Positions 10,212-19,900 of a DNA stretch of 64,000 bases are shown piece by piece (the first letter of the stretch is position 1; every line of letters begins with the position of its first letter). The notes beneath the pieces were generated by a model. The model worked only from the letters and a program-made list of their open reading frames with translations, had not been told where the DNA came from and made no database searches. Source of the stretch: Tritrichomonas foetus (lineage: Eukaryota > Parabasalia > Tritrichomonadida > Tritrichomonadidae); the NCBI GenBank assembly GCA_001839685.1, contig MLAK01000001.1:48437-112436 (forward strand), written 5' to 3'. The position numbers were made by a program, and so were the translations under genes.

Positions 10212-10619
10212 AAACTGAAGAATATTAGGAAATCATTTTACTATTTTCATTCTTTACTTTTAAATTTACATCATGGATTTGATCAAGAATTGCTTTGTCT
10301 TCTGATTACTGGAAATGAAGAAAATGGTGAAGATGATTGGTTAGAAACTAGGAAATGATATCAACAAAACATAAATGAATGAAAAGAAATTGTATTGAAT
10401 GAATGTAATAAAAAAAGTGAAAACTATGCAGAATATCTACTTGAAATATATCAAAATGATAATACTATTCACTACAATATGGTTTAAAATACTCGGTGTA
10501 TTGCGAATTTTTTTAAACCAATTCTAGAATTCATTTTCCGAGAAATACTTTGATTAACATGGGAATATTACACATTTGATTTCAAGTATGAATTATTGTT
10601 TGAGCGTTTTATTAAATAG
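10212..10619 (+). pseudogene. Fossil coding frame with four internal stops
   Basis: A single forward frame stays protein-like for 135 codons between the Erv46 and beta-adaptin genes. It is broken at 10356 (TGA), 10380 (TGA), 10485 (TAA) and 10551 (TGA) and ends with TAG at 10617-10619. Phrases such as LLITGNEENGEDDWLETRK, KEIVLNECNKKSENYAEYLL and FFKPILEFIFREIL have normal amino-acid balance with D, E, C and W. The frame never shifts, only stops accumulated. The family is unrecognised. Confidence 0.55.
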
Positions 10620-10765
10620 AAGATGTAAAAACACATTTTATTACGATTCCTCGCTGAGAAATAGCGACTAATGAATCCAAAATGGGATAGAACTGAATCA
10701 GTTTCAAAATACAAAGAATAAGAATCAAAATACAAAAATCTAAAAATGGAAGAAAATTGGTCTTT

Positions 10766-13306
10766 TTACTGGATAGCCTGTTTGACAAGCTCAAGAATGA
10801 CTTGTGAAACTTGCCTGTTCCACATCTTCACACCGATTTGGCACCTTCCGCCATCTTCGAAAATGATATACACGATGAGTACTTCACCTTGGATAGTTTT
10901 ACCAGAGAAGTAGGCGCATTGTCCCTTCTTTGCAAGGAAGAACAATCTGTGCTCGTTCATCTTGTGCTTGGCGACATCAACAGAATCAATTCTTGCACCA
11001 TTTACAGCCATTGAAATTTCATTGTCGTCATCGATTCCTTGCCATGTTGTCTTGAATTGGTCGCGTGTCATCTTTCCACCTTGGTCGGCTGGAACGAGGA
11101 TGAGATCCAGTCTTGCTGGTGCTTCGAAGAAAATTGGGTTTTCGCGGTTGACGAGAACGGCGATTTGGATTTGTGATGATGGTGTAGCACCTTCAAGATG
11201 CTGTTCGCTGAAAACAACAGGGATTTGAACGGTGAGTGTCTTTTGTGGATTGACTGAAGGTGGAAGTTGGAATTCTCCTGGAGCGAAGCCGAAGATGTTC
11301 TTATTGAAAGCAATTTGTTGCATTTCAAGTGGAATTTCGGAAAAGTTAGTGAATCTGATGACGAATGAATTTTGGTCACCAATTCTAAGTAAAGTACCTC
11401 TAATTTCAACGCCATAAGCTTTTCCAGCTTCCAGAAGGACAGGCAATTTCATCTTGTCGATGGATGACTCACCTGCGCGCATGCCTTCGGTCATTTCAGC
11501 ATCACCTTTATCAAGAATAGTGTCCATTGAAATGTATCTTGAGCCAACAACGAATTCATGTGGTTCTTTGTTGTAAAGAACAGCCAATGTTCCAATTTGC
11601 GGTACAAGCTTTGAAACTAAGTTTGGATTGATTGTGCAAAGATCAACGTGTAATTTTGGAATGTTTCCTTGATCTGGGAAAATAATATCTAGTGCAGCAT
11701 CTGGACATTCTGAAACTAAAGCTAAGTACATAAATGCACGGTCACGGACATCTGGATTGTCTACTTGATTTGTAGCCATGTTGATGACACGTCGAAGCAT
11801 ATCATCACCATCTGATGTTTCTTCACAGATAAGATAGTACTTAACAACAGCAGTAATGATTGAAAGTTGGACATCTGCTGTTTCTTCACAGAAATCATCA
11901 AGGAAAAGAGCCAATGGTGTTCCAGCATTTCCGATTTGGGCTGCATACTCACCAAGAATCCACACCATGGCTGCTTTAGCACGATGGTCATCGAGAGTGC
12001 CAGAAAGTGCTGCATTGATGTTCGAAATGATACCTTCGTATTTGCCTGGATAGCGGCGGAATATATCAACAGCAACAACGATACATTCCTGAACAACGAA
12101 ATGAACCTTCATGTCGATGAGTGACACAATCTTATCAACACAAGCGGCAGCAGCAGATTCAAATTGAACAGCAATTCTGCCAATGGCACGGATGCTCTTA
12201 CGAACGAATTCAATGTCAGTTTGCTGAGCATATTCGTATAGTTCATCCAAAACACGACCAACATGTTGTGTGTTTGTAAGTGTGAGAATCACATCAAGCT
12301 TGGCAAGTTTCATGTACAGCGGGTCGTCGTATTTGCAGAAGAAGATTGAAACCTCAGATGACAGCATGCGTTTGTAGTTCTGAAGAAGAACAAGAATTGA
12401 CTTCACAGCAATGTATTGAATTGGTGCACTATTGTTAAGTAATGTGACCAATGGCAAAACAACCTTATGGAGGGTATCCCTCACTTTAGCTTGATCATCA
12501 ATGAACATATTCATTTGAAGGCAGCAACGAATAGCCGAAAGAACGACAGCCGCATTTGCATGGGATAATCTGGATGTAACACGAGCGATGATTCCTCTGG
12601 CGTCGGCGGCATCTTTTGGTTTGTAGGTTGAAACGAAATCGAGAATTTCGGTCTGAGACCATTCTGTGGCTTGATCGATGGCGGCGAGAAGATTATTGAC
12701 TGTGTTTGAGTTTGGCGTGAAAAGAGGTTCGGAACGCTGAGCGTTGATTTCGGTGAGGGCTGCAACAGCGTTTGCGGCGACGTTTGGATTGGAATCTTCA
12801 ACGAGATTTTTGAGGATTGGTCCGAGTTTAAATCTGTCGACGAAGGATGGTTTTGTGTGGTGGAGATTGAGGATTGCGAGTGCAGATGCCTTTCGAACGT
12901 ATGGATCATCTGATGAAGCGCCTCTTAAGATAACTGGAACGAATTTATCGACGTTGCTATCATTGGATAATTTACCGGCATGACGTACAGCAATACCTTT
13001 GAGAAGTGGGTCTGACTTTTCGAAATCGTTCAATACTGACTGAATAACTTGTTGTTGAACATTTTGATTTTTCTCTAAATAATTTTCATCGAGGATACCA
13101 ACAAAACGTCTTCCTTTGATATAGCTGCTGTGTTGATAGTCTGGGGCGTGTAAACAAATCGGGAAGATTTGGGTGCAATCGACACCTTGGGCATCAAGTG
13201 CGACAACTCGTCCAAGATACTGAACACGATCACCAGTGGCTGTCTGGAGTCGATTTGAAAGTTCCTGGAGTTCTCCTTGTTGAACTGCAACCTGGCTTGC
13301 TGACAT
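10766..13306 (-). CDS. Beta-adaptin, large subunit of an AP clathrin adaptor
   Basis: The 846-residue protein opens with a short N-terminal extension and then the helical-repeat trunk of AP beta subunits. Characteristic stretches include DDPYVRKASALAILNL, AANAVAALTEINA, APIQYIAVKSILVLLQ and WILGEYAAQIG. A proline-containing linker leads to a C-terminal appendage (about residues 600-846) with two beta-rich subdomains. Beta subunits bind clathrin and dileucine cargo signals. Which complex it belongs to (AP-1, AP-2 or shared) cannot be decided by eye. Codon choice is richer in G+C than in neighbouring genes, as expected for a well-expressed gene. Its cargo in other eukaryotes includes mannose-6-phosphate receptors, like the gene at 5474. 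Confidence 0.93.
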   Translation of the reverse strand: MSASQVAVQQGELQELSNRLQTATGDRVQYLGRVVALDAQGVDCTQIFPICLHAPDYQHSSYIKGRRFVGILDENYLEKNQNVQQQVIQSVLNDFEKSDPLLKGIAVRHAGKLSNDSNVDKFVPVILRGASSDDPYVRKASALAILNLHHTKPSFVDRFKLGPILKNLVEDSNPNVAANAVAALTEINAQRSEPLFTPNSNTVNNLLAAIDQATEWSQTEILDFVSTYKPKDAADARGIIARVTSRLSHANAAVVLSAIRCCLQMNMFIDDQAKVRDTLHKVVLPLVTLLNNSAPIQYIAVKSILVLLQNYKRMLSSEVSIFFCKYDDPLYMKLAKLDVILTLTNTQHVGRVLDELYEYAQQTDIEFVRKSIRAIGRIAVQFESAAAACVDKIVSLIDMKVHFVVQECIVVAVDIFRRYPGKYEGIISNINAALSGTLDDHRAKAAMVWILGEYAAQIGNAGTPLALFLDDFCEETADVQLSIITAVVKYYLICEETSDGDDMLRRVINMATNQVDNPDVRDRAFMYLALVSECPDAALDIIFPDQGNIPKLHVDLCTINPNLVSKLVPQIGTLAVLYNKEPHEFVVGSRYISMDTILDKGDAEMTEGMRAGESSIDKMKLPVLLEAGKAYGVEIRGTLLRIGDQNSFVIRFTNFSEIPLEMQQIAFNKNIFGFAPGEFQLPPSVNPQKTLTVQIPVVFSEQHLEGATPSSQIQIAVLVNRENPIFFEAPARLDLILVPADQGGKMTRDQFKTTWQGIDDDNEISMAVNGARIDSVDVAKHKMNEHRLFFLAKKGQCAYFSGKTIQGEVLIVYIIFEDGGRCQIGVKMWNRQVSQVILELVKQAIQ

Positions 13307-14109
13307 TTTCCTTAGGTTAGATTAATTTTTTCCTATCGTTAAATTTATCATAATTATTTCAAAAAAATCATTCAATTTTCACTAACTGTGTCTAGTATAT
13401 CGTATTTCCTTGGTATGCTTTTTAGCCGAAGAAAATTGAACAGTTAGAAAGTATGAACAATTTTAGATATATTTTAGAATTAGTGCCTGAGAAAAATTCC
13501 AAATCACCAAAATGATAATTTTTCAATTCTGAAAACTTGATTATTTTAATAATATTCATTTTAACTATTATATATTGAGTATATAAAGTAAAAAATTCCA
13601 CATATAAATTCATACTATTTCAAGATTTGATTAATATTAGCGACCAAATATTTCAGATGATATCTAGCTGATTAGTTGATAAAAATACGTTTTCACTTTT
13701 TTATTGCATATATGGTCAATTTTAAAAAAATGTCGTCACGATGTTTTTTCTCGCTCTTTTCTTTGGTTTAGAATTATTACTTGTTAAATAAGTGTAAAAC
13801 TGACCGAACTGTAATTTTTTTTGATTATTATATTACAATTTAACCAAAATTTTTGCTGCATGAGAAAAATGATCACTCATTCAATTAGATCGTGGATGTC
13901 GCCTTTTTCAATATAAATCACTTATAACGAACATAATCTATTTCAAAGATCATTATTAAAAGAATTTTATTAACTTTGCAATGAGATCGTTCAAAGTTTT
14001 CTTTGTTCTAAATGTGAAAAGTGATTTGATGTATGGCCAAATTAACGGTGAATTTTTTTCCGATAGAACAAGATGATTTGAACTGAATTGAATTGAAATC
14101 TTCATAGAA
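13307..14109. other. Divergent promoter region, beta-adaptin / Vps26
   Basis: This 800-bp spacer separates two genes transcribed away from each other, so both promoters lie here. I see no gene or repeat, only AT-rich DNA and a TCATA initiator-like site just before the Vps26 ATG. Confidence 0.5.
14102..14106 (+). promoter_or_regulatory. Putative initiator (TCATA) of the Vps26 gene
   Basis: TCATA lies three bases before the ATG at 14110 and matches TCA-Y-(T/A). The implied leader is only about six bases, within the very short range known for trichomonad mRNAs. Confidence 0.4.
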
Positions 14110-15030
14110 ATGTTTTCATTCCTTCACGTTAACCCAGAGGTCACTATTACTCTGGATGAAAATGCCGAGATGAATCAAAAACTCGAAGTTTTCGCACCAG
14201 ACTTAAAAATGCCATGTTTCAGCGGAACAGATAAAATATCCGGAAAACTTGTCATCACCCCTCCACCGGGCAAAGTCGTTGGCCATAAAGGTATAGTTCT
14301 ATCTGTGTTCGGCGAGTACAGAGGAGAAAACAACCAAGTGTTAAGTCGATTCTTCAGTCGAAATCAAAGCTTGATGCCGCCCGGAGATTTAGCGACCGAA
14401 TATACACACGAATTTTCTTTCGATAGTATGAACATGCCAACCTCGACTTATTTCGGCACAACTGTAAACGTTGTCTATGGCGTCGAATTACGAATCATTC
14501 ACAGAATATCCGATTTTGTTGTCGAAAAACAATTCATAGTTCTTAATTTCGCTGAACCAAAGCCATCAGAGCCAATTCACAACGAAGTTGGAATTCGAAA
14601 TATTTTGCATGTTGAATTCATCTTCCCTAAAGCAAACTACGATGTTGGCGAATGTGTAGTTGGAGCCGCCTACTTCATTTTAGTAAGACTAAGAATTGTT
14701 TTCATGGGGATTTCATTATATCGAAATGAAACGTATGAGTCAGACTCTACATTTTTGAAGAAGAGAACACTCCTCAAAAACTATGACGTATTGGATGGTG
14801 CACCAGTAAGAGGAGATCACATTCCAATACGTGTTTTCATGGGCGAATCAAATATTTGGCCATACCAGCAATATTCTGGATCACCACTTGCTGTTGAGCA
14901 CTATCTAAGAATCGAAATGGTTGATGAAAACAACAAAAAATACTTCAAGAGAATGAAGCTCAACTTCGACAGATACGAGCCAAAAGTAGTCAAGTCAGTT
15001 AATGAATTGGATGATGATTTTAAGGACTAA
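14110..15030 (+). CDS. Retromer subunit Vps26
   Basis: The protein has 306 residues, the usual Vps26 length, with an arrestin-like two-domain beta fold. Recognisable stretches include FSGTDKISGKLVITPP, GIVLSVFGEY, the central HVEFIFPKANYDVGE hinge and FMGESNIWPYQQ. A charged C-terminus follows. In retromer, Vps26 binds Vps35 and helps select cargo such as mannose-6-phosphate receptors for endosome-to-Golgi retrieval. The start is the ATG at 14110, three bases after a TCATA initiator-like site. It is transcribed divergently from beta-adaptin. No frame damage or unusual codon use was seen. Confidence 0.93.
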   Translation: MFSFLHVNPEVTITLDENAEMNQKLEVFAPDLKMPCFSGTDKISGKLVITPPPGKVVGHKGIVLSVFGEYRGENNQVLSRFFSRNQSLMPPGDLATEYTHEFSFDSMNMPTSTYFGTTVNVVYGVELRIIHRISDFVVEKQFIVLNFAEPKPSEPIHNEVGIRNILHVEFIFPKANYDVGECVVGAAYFILVRLRIVFMGISLYRNETYESDSTFLKKRTLLKNYDVLDGAPVRGDHIPIRVFMGESNIWPYQQYSGSPLAVEHYLRIEMVDENNKKYFKRMKLNFDRYEPKVVKSVNELDDDFKD

Positions 15031-15134
15031 AAAAAGTTTTTTTGGTTTCCAAATGAATCAAAATGTTACAACAGCTAAGTAAACATATCTTTATTTTACA
15101 AGTTCATATATATATATTTATATATATATATAAC

Positions 15135-15206
15135 ATTATGAAATAGTTTATTGTTATAAAATAGTTTTTTGTTATGAAATGGTTTATTGTTATGAAATAG
15201 TTTATT
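15135..15206. repeat. Four tandem copies of an 18-bp unit
   Basis: Four imperfect copies of GTTATGAAATAGTTTATT lie end to end (starts 15135, 15153, 15171, 15189) in the spacer between the convergent Vps26 and chromodomain genes. They follow an AT dinucleotide run at about 15105-15133. No function is apparent. Confidence 0.8.
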
Positions 15207-15366
15207 TCTTGGTATGAAAATAAGAAAGTTTGTTATTTTAGAATTTCCACATAAAACTTTCTTTAGGCCAAAAATGGAAAGATCAAAACAAATTTGGAAA
15301 GATATTACTTATATATTACTTTAATTAATGATTATAAACATTTTATGCTGCCTTTAGAATTGGCAC

Positions 15367-17117
15367 TCAAATAATATTCGAAAATGCTAAATTTTCGAGG
15401 TATTTGATATAAAGGAGTGGCTCCTTTTGTATTAATTGAGACTTTGTTAATGTAATAATTGAACTGTCTTTGTTTAAACATTGATACACAGGCTCTTTTG
15501 CTTCATGATTTACCACCTTTTGTAATACAGCCAAAAGTTGTCCTGAATTAGGTATTATTTTGATAGATGGCTTCGAGGGAGAAATGTTCTGTTGTGGCTG
15601 AGCATTTTCCAGGTTCGTGACTGAAATTTGGGGCTGAACTTGTTTGGCTGGCTGAATGGTTTGTTGTGGTGGAGGCGTTAGTGTAAGACTGGCTTGTTGA
15701 ACGTCCTGAATAACTTTTTGAGTATTTATGGATCCCTCTTGAACTGGTGATTGTGTTTGAACTGGTGACTGTGTTTGAATTGGTGATTGTGTTTGAATTG
15801 GTGATTGTGTTTGAATTGGTGATTGTGTTTGAATTGGTGATTGTGTTTGAATTGGTGATTGTGTTTGAATTGGTGATTGTGTTTGAATTGGTGATTGTGT
15901 TTGAATTGGTGATTGTGTTTGAATTGGTGATTGTGTTTGAATTGGTGATTGTGTTTGAATTGGTGATTGTGTNTAGATGTGTATAAGAGACAGGGTGATT
16001 GTGTTTGAATTGGTGATTGTGTTTGAATTGGTGACTGTGTTTGAATTGGTGACTGCATTTGAACAGGACTCTGTTGAACAAGCTGAGGTGGATGAGTCGT
16101 TGTGATTTGTTGGTGATCAGTCGATCCAATATTTGGGCTTTGTTGTTGTGATTGAGGTTTTTGTTCAGAATTTAACTGTGACTTTGGTTCAGGTTGTGGG
16201 GGCGACTTGGACTGAGTTTGGGACTGTTGTTGTTGTTGTTGTGGTGGTGGTGGTGGTGAGCCTTCTTCTTCCAAAGTGAGAAGGAACCTTGATGGTGCTT
16301 TGAGGTTGTCTGTATTGAGCTTTGGTGGACTGGATGATTTTGTTTCTTTGGTTGAATTGAGGAGTGGTTTAGAATCATTATTTGAATCAGCTTTTTTAAA
16401 TAGTATTGGTACTTTTGCATTACTCAACTCTTTCAATTCTTCCACTGTTGAAACATTTTCAATGCTTGGTTTCTCCAATTTTGGGGAAAATATTGGTTTG
16501 CTTTTGTCTTCTTTTTCTGGAGGAGATAAAATTGGTTTCGACTTTTGTTCTTCTTTTGGTATTTCCTGTGATTCTGATTTCTCTGATTCTGATTTTGATG
16601 ATTCAATTTTTTGTGATTCAATTTTTTGTGCTTCAGATTCTTGTGCTTCTATTTTTACAGGATTTTTTTTATTTTTGGCTTGATTTTTTAGTTTTTTACC
16701 AACTAATTCAAGTGTAGGTCTGTTTGGATCATCGTTGACAGATGGAATATCATTAATTGTATTCTTCACTTCAGCTTTCACCTGTGGAGCAGGTTCGAGT
16801 TTTTCAATTGTTTTGGCTTGTTGTTGGTTGGCTCTGCATTGATTTTTTCTGCTTGGTGACTTTCCTTTTCGTCCTTTCTTTTTATTCAATAATTTTTGCC
16901 GATCTGCCTCAAGTCGTTGCTCATTCAGCGATATGTATTCAGCTAAAAGTTCTTCGCAATTTAAATTTGTATCATCTTCCCAAGTATTATCTTCTTCGTT
17001 ATCATATCCTTTCCATTTGAGCAAATATTGAAGATGGCCGTTTCTGATACGATGGTCAAGAATCTTTTCGACAATATATATGTCATCGCCGCTCTCAGAT
17101 AAGTCGGAATCGCTCAT
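15367..17117 (-). CDS. HP1-like chromodomain protein with SPIQTQ repeats (frame broken by artefact)
   Basis: Reading starts at the ATG at 17117. Residues about 11-67 are a chromodomain with [29 protein letters not shown] and an acidic end, the methyl-lysine reader of HP1 proteins. A Lys/Ser/Glu-rich linker, a Q and P tract (about 16226-16262) and a run of SPIQTQ hexapeptides follow. The frame is lost at 15973-15993, where an N and a Tn5 mosaic end interrupt the repeat. On the other side the same SPIQTQ phase resumes in another frame and continues to a TGA at 15367-15369. The restored tail, with [16 protein letters not shown] and [14 protein letters not shown], faintly resembles a chromoshadow domain. 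The real gene is therefore probably intact, about 580 residues, with an unknown number of hexapeptides. Confidence 0.85.
15740..16056 (-). repeat. 18-bp tandem repeat encoding SPIQTQ
   Basis: An 18-bp unit (GTGTTTGAATTGGTGATT on the plus strand) is repeated about a dozen times before the N at 15973 and three to four times after it. It encodes the hexapeptide SPIQTQ, with SPVQTQ variants at the outer ends. Units in the middle are identical, so copy number is not resolved by this assembly. Confidence 0.9.
15973..15993 (+). other. Tn5 mosaic end (Nextera adaptor) left in the assembly beside an N
   Basis: AGATGTGTATAAGAGACAG at 15975-15993 is the 19-bp Tn5 transposase mosaic end used in tagmentation libraries, directly preceded by N at 15973 and a T. 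It sits inside a perfect 18-bp repeat, and repeat phase is lost across it. This is a sequencing or gap-filling artefact, not biology. Confidence 0.97.
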
Positions 17118-17841
17118 ATTGCAATTTTTCTAAACGGCCACTCTGACTTTTTAATTGAAAGGAACCAATGACTTTTTGATAACTAATGAAAAAGCTATAT
17201 GAGTAGATATGTTATATGAAAAGTTTTTATTCCTGTGATTTTCTGAATCAAAAGTGAAGTTAACTTTATGAAATAAACCCTTCATCTATGTGGCATAAAA
17301 AGGTCATTACATAATGTAGAATATGATGAACAGATTTCAAGACACCAGGACCTAATTATTATTTAATTATAATTGATTTAAAAAAATCTTTGAATATAAC
17401 AGACACTTCACGCAGTATCTTTACATTTGTGCCTAGTTAGTTTACTGAGTGATTCAATTATTCCAATCTTCCTTTTTACTATTATGATTAACTTTATAAA
17501 TCAACATACTTTGAAGAATCAGTCATGAGAATTATTTTTTTGATTAATTTTGCTGAGATTTTGATATTAATTTAATTATTTAAAATGGTGTTTATAAAAT
17601 TTCTAATTTTTTTTTTTTTCTCTCCCTCTCTCTTTTTCATCTTTTTATTGCATGACATATGTTTTTCTTTCTAAGTAATTTTATATGTAATGTTTTCGCC
17701 ATAAAATCGGTATTTTTGAAATTTTCTTTCAAATATTAGATGAAATGATTCATTCAAACTATTTTTCAACAATAATTAGTATAACTAAATGTTTTCATAT
17801 GAATATTAAATATCATATATGCAGATAATTTCAAAAATGTT
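17118..17841. other. Spacer upstream of the chromodomain gene
   Basis: No gene seen. ACTTTTT elements occur at 17146-17154 and 17171-17179, 30-60 bp upstream of the chromodomain ATG at 17117. A pyrimidine tract (T run followed by CTCTCCCTCTC) lies near 17610-17640. Confidence 0.4.
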
Positions 17842-19668
17842 GATCACTATATCAATATAGAATATGGAAGGACAAATCAACGATTTATAATACCCGATTG
17901 GCTTTGGACCTTTGATTTCCTCGAAAGGCTTTATTTTTCTTTTCCTGTCTTCGACAGCAACAACCCTAAAAATGATTTTAGATGATGTTATTCATCAGTC
18001 ATTAGAAGTAAAATTATCATATGCTGTCAACTTATCATCTTTGATATCAGAAGTGAAAAATATTCACAATATTTATGGATTTAGTATTTGTCCAAGTACT
18101 ATCCTGGTTTCCAACAGTGAAGATCAAAATGGATCATCATTTGCTTTGATTGGATTCATTGGAGATATGGATATTGTGAAAAGGCATTCATCGGCAAATC
18201 AAATCAAATATAATCACAGCTTTTCCCCTCCGGAATTAAGGACAAATCTTCGTCGAATTTTACAAGCTCCAACAAAAAAATCAGACATTTATAGTTTGTG
18301 AATGGTTATCAAAGAGATGTTTCAGAAAGATGTTGATTTCTCAGAAATTTTTACCCTAGTCATTTATATAACGCAAAAAATTGCAGGATCAAGAACGTCT
18401 CTTAACTTATTCAAATCGCACATACTTACTCTTCAACAAAAACCACTAACCCAAGAGACAGTCTCAGAAAAAAAGCCAGTTGCTTCTCAAAATGAATACT
18501 TGAAAGCATTAATCACAAAAATTTGCGATTGTTCAACACTAATGAAAACAGAAAGTGGTTTTCCTCAATTATTTAAAGTTGCACAAAAACTCGAAAGCTC
18601 TGATCCTAAACTAAAACTCCGCAAAATTCGTGTTGGTCCAGAATCATTTGAAATGAAAGATGAAGTTTGAATATTAATTGTTGGACAAACAGGATCTGGG
18701 AAGACAACATTTTTAAATGGTATTGCTAATTTTCTTTATGGTGTTCATTGGGACGAAAATTTTAGATGTAAAATTATTTCAGATGGGGATGATTGTGATA
18801 ATCAAGAAGATTCCAAGAAACAAGCCAATAGTCAAACTCGTTTCATAACTGCTTATACTTTTTTTGGCAACCTTGTTTCCCAGTTCCATTTAGTGTCACT
18901 CTGATTGATACTCCTGGGCTTGGTGATACAGGTGGAATAAAAAATGATAAAATCATTGGGATTGATTCAATTCATGCAGTTTCTTTTGTAGTTCAATCAG
19001 CTATCCCTCGTCTAACAGAAACTCAACAATACATATTTGATTCCGTTCTGAAAATATTTGGAAGAGATATTGAATTTAATATTGTATTCATTGCTACTTT
19101 TGCAGATGCTGGTGAACCAGATGTTCTATATGCAATTAAGAATGCACGAATTCCTGTCAATCATTTAAGCAAGTTTAACAATTCAGCTCTCTACTGTAAG
19201 ACTAATACAGAAGAATCGGAGATAAATAAATTGTTTTGGAACATTGGACAACGTGGTTATCAGGATTTGTTTAGTTTTATTGGAAAAGCCCAACCGAAAA
19301 ATCTTGCTCTCACAACAAAGGTCCTCCATAAAAGAAAAGAAATTCATATAAGAATTGATGGTCTTACTCGATTAATGAAACAAGGACAAAACAAATTGAA
19401 TGAACTTAAAAGCATTGCGATAAAAGCTTCATCATTATCCGAAATGGATTATATAAAGCTTCAAATCAAAGGAGAACAAGAAAGAAAGCAATTTGGATGG
19501 GAAGATCGAGTCGCATGGCTTAAAGAAGTAATAGAACAAGTACAATTGATACATGATATCTCAGAAGGAAAAACTAATCAAAAAATAATAGAATTGGAAG
19601 ACAGAGCAAAAAATTTCTCAAAAATGCAATCAGCAAGTAAACAAATGAATATTGAAAGATCAAACTGA
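17842..19668 (+). pseudogene. Dead pseudokinase / P-loop GTPase fusion gene
   Basis: Fragments in order match a kinase-like domain followed by a GTPase-like domain. The kinase part contains a catalytic-loop equivalent (FSICPSTILV, without HRD) and SDIYSL at the alphaF position. There the expected Gly is a TGA at 18299. A second in-frame TGA at 18668 precedes the Walker A motif GQTGSGKTT. A one-base loss in a T7 run (18859-18865) then moves the frame, after which LIDTPGLGDTGG (the G3 motif) follows and an open frame runs to TGA at 19666-19668. An earlier shift near 17,970 is likely: LWTFDFLERLYF is read in a different frame. The C-terminus is charged and helical. The P-loop part resembles AIG1/septin-like GTPases, but exact family is uncertain. 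Confidence 0.75.
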
Positions 19669-19900
19669 TTACATCAATCACTACATCAAGAATAATAAAA
19701 TAATAAAAAATTAAAATGAATTTTATAGATATCAATATATTTTTACATCAATCACTATCAAAAATAAAAATTATTACTACATTCATAAGAAAAGCATTCA
19801 TGAGAAAAAAGCATTCATTAAAATAAAAGCTGCAGAGAAAAATGAGATGTATAAAAATTAGTAATCTTTAATGCAAATCAGCTCTGTTTTGATAACAGAT

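Noticed and set aside
15740..16056. CRISPR-like regular repeats
   Set aside because: Units are directly adjacent, have no unique spacers and encode a hexapeptide within a eukaryotic gene.
15548..16129. Long minus-strand frame of TITNSN/FKHNHQ repeats
   Set aside because: It is an alternative reading of the 18-bp repeat after the artefactual frame break; the SPIQTQ frame has the chromodomain and a non-repetitive tail.
17842..19668. TGA used as a sense codon, making the kinase-GTPase and other relics real genes
   Set aside because: Intact genes end in TGA (2370 and 33008), and the relics also contain TAA, TAG or frameshifts.
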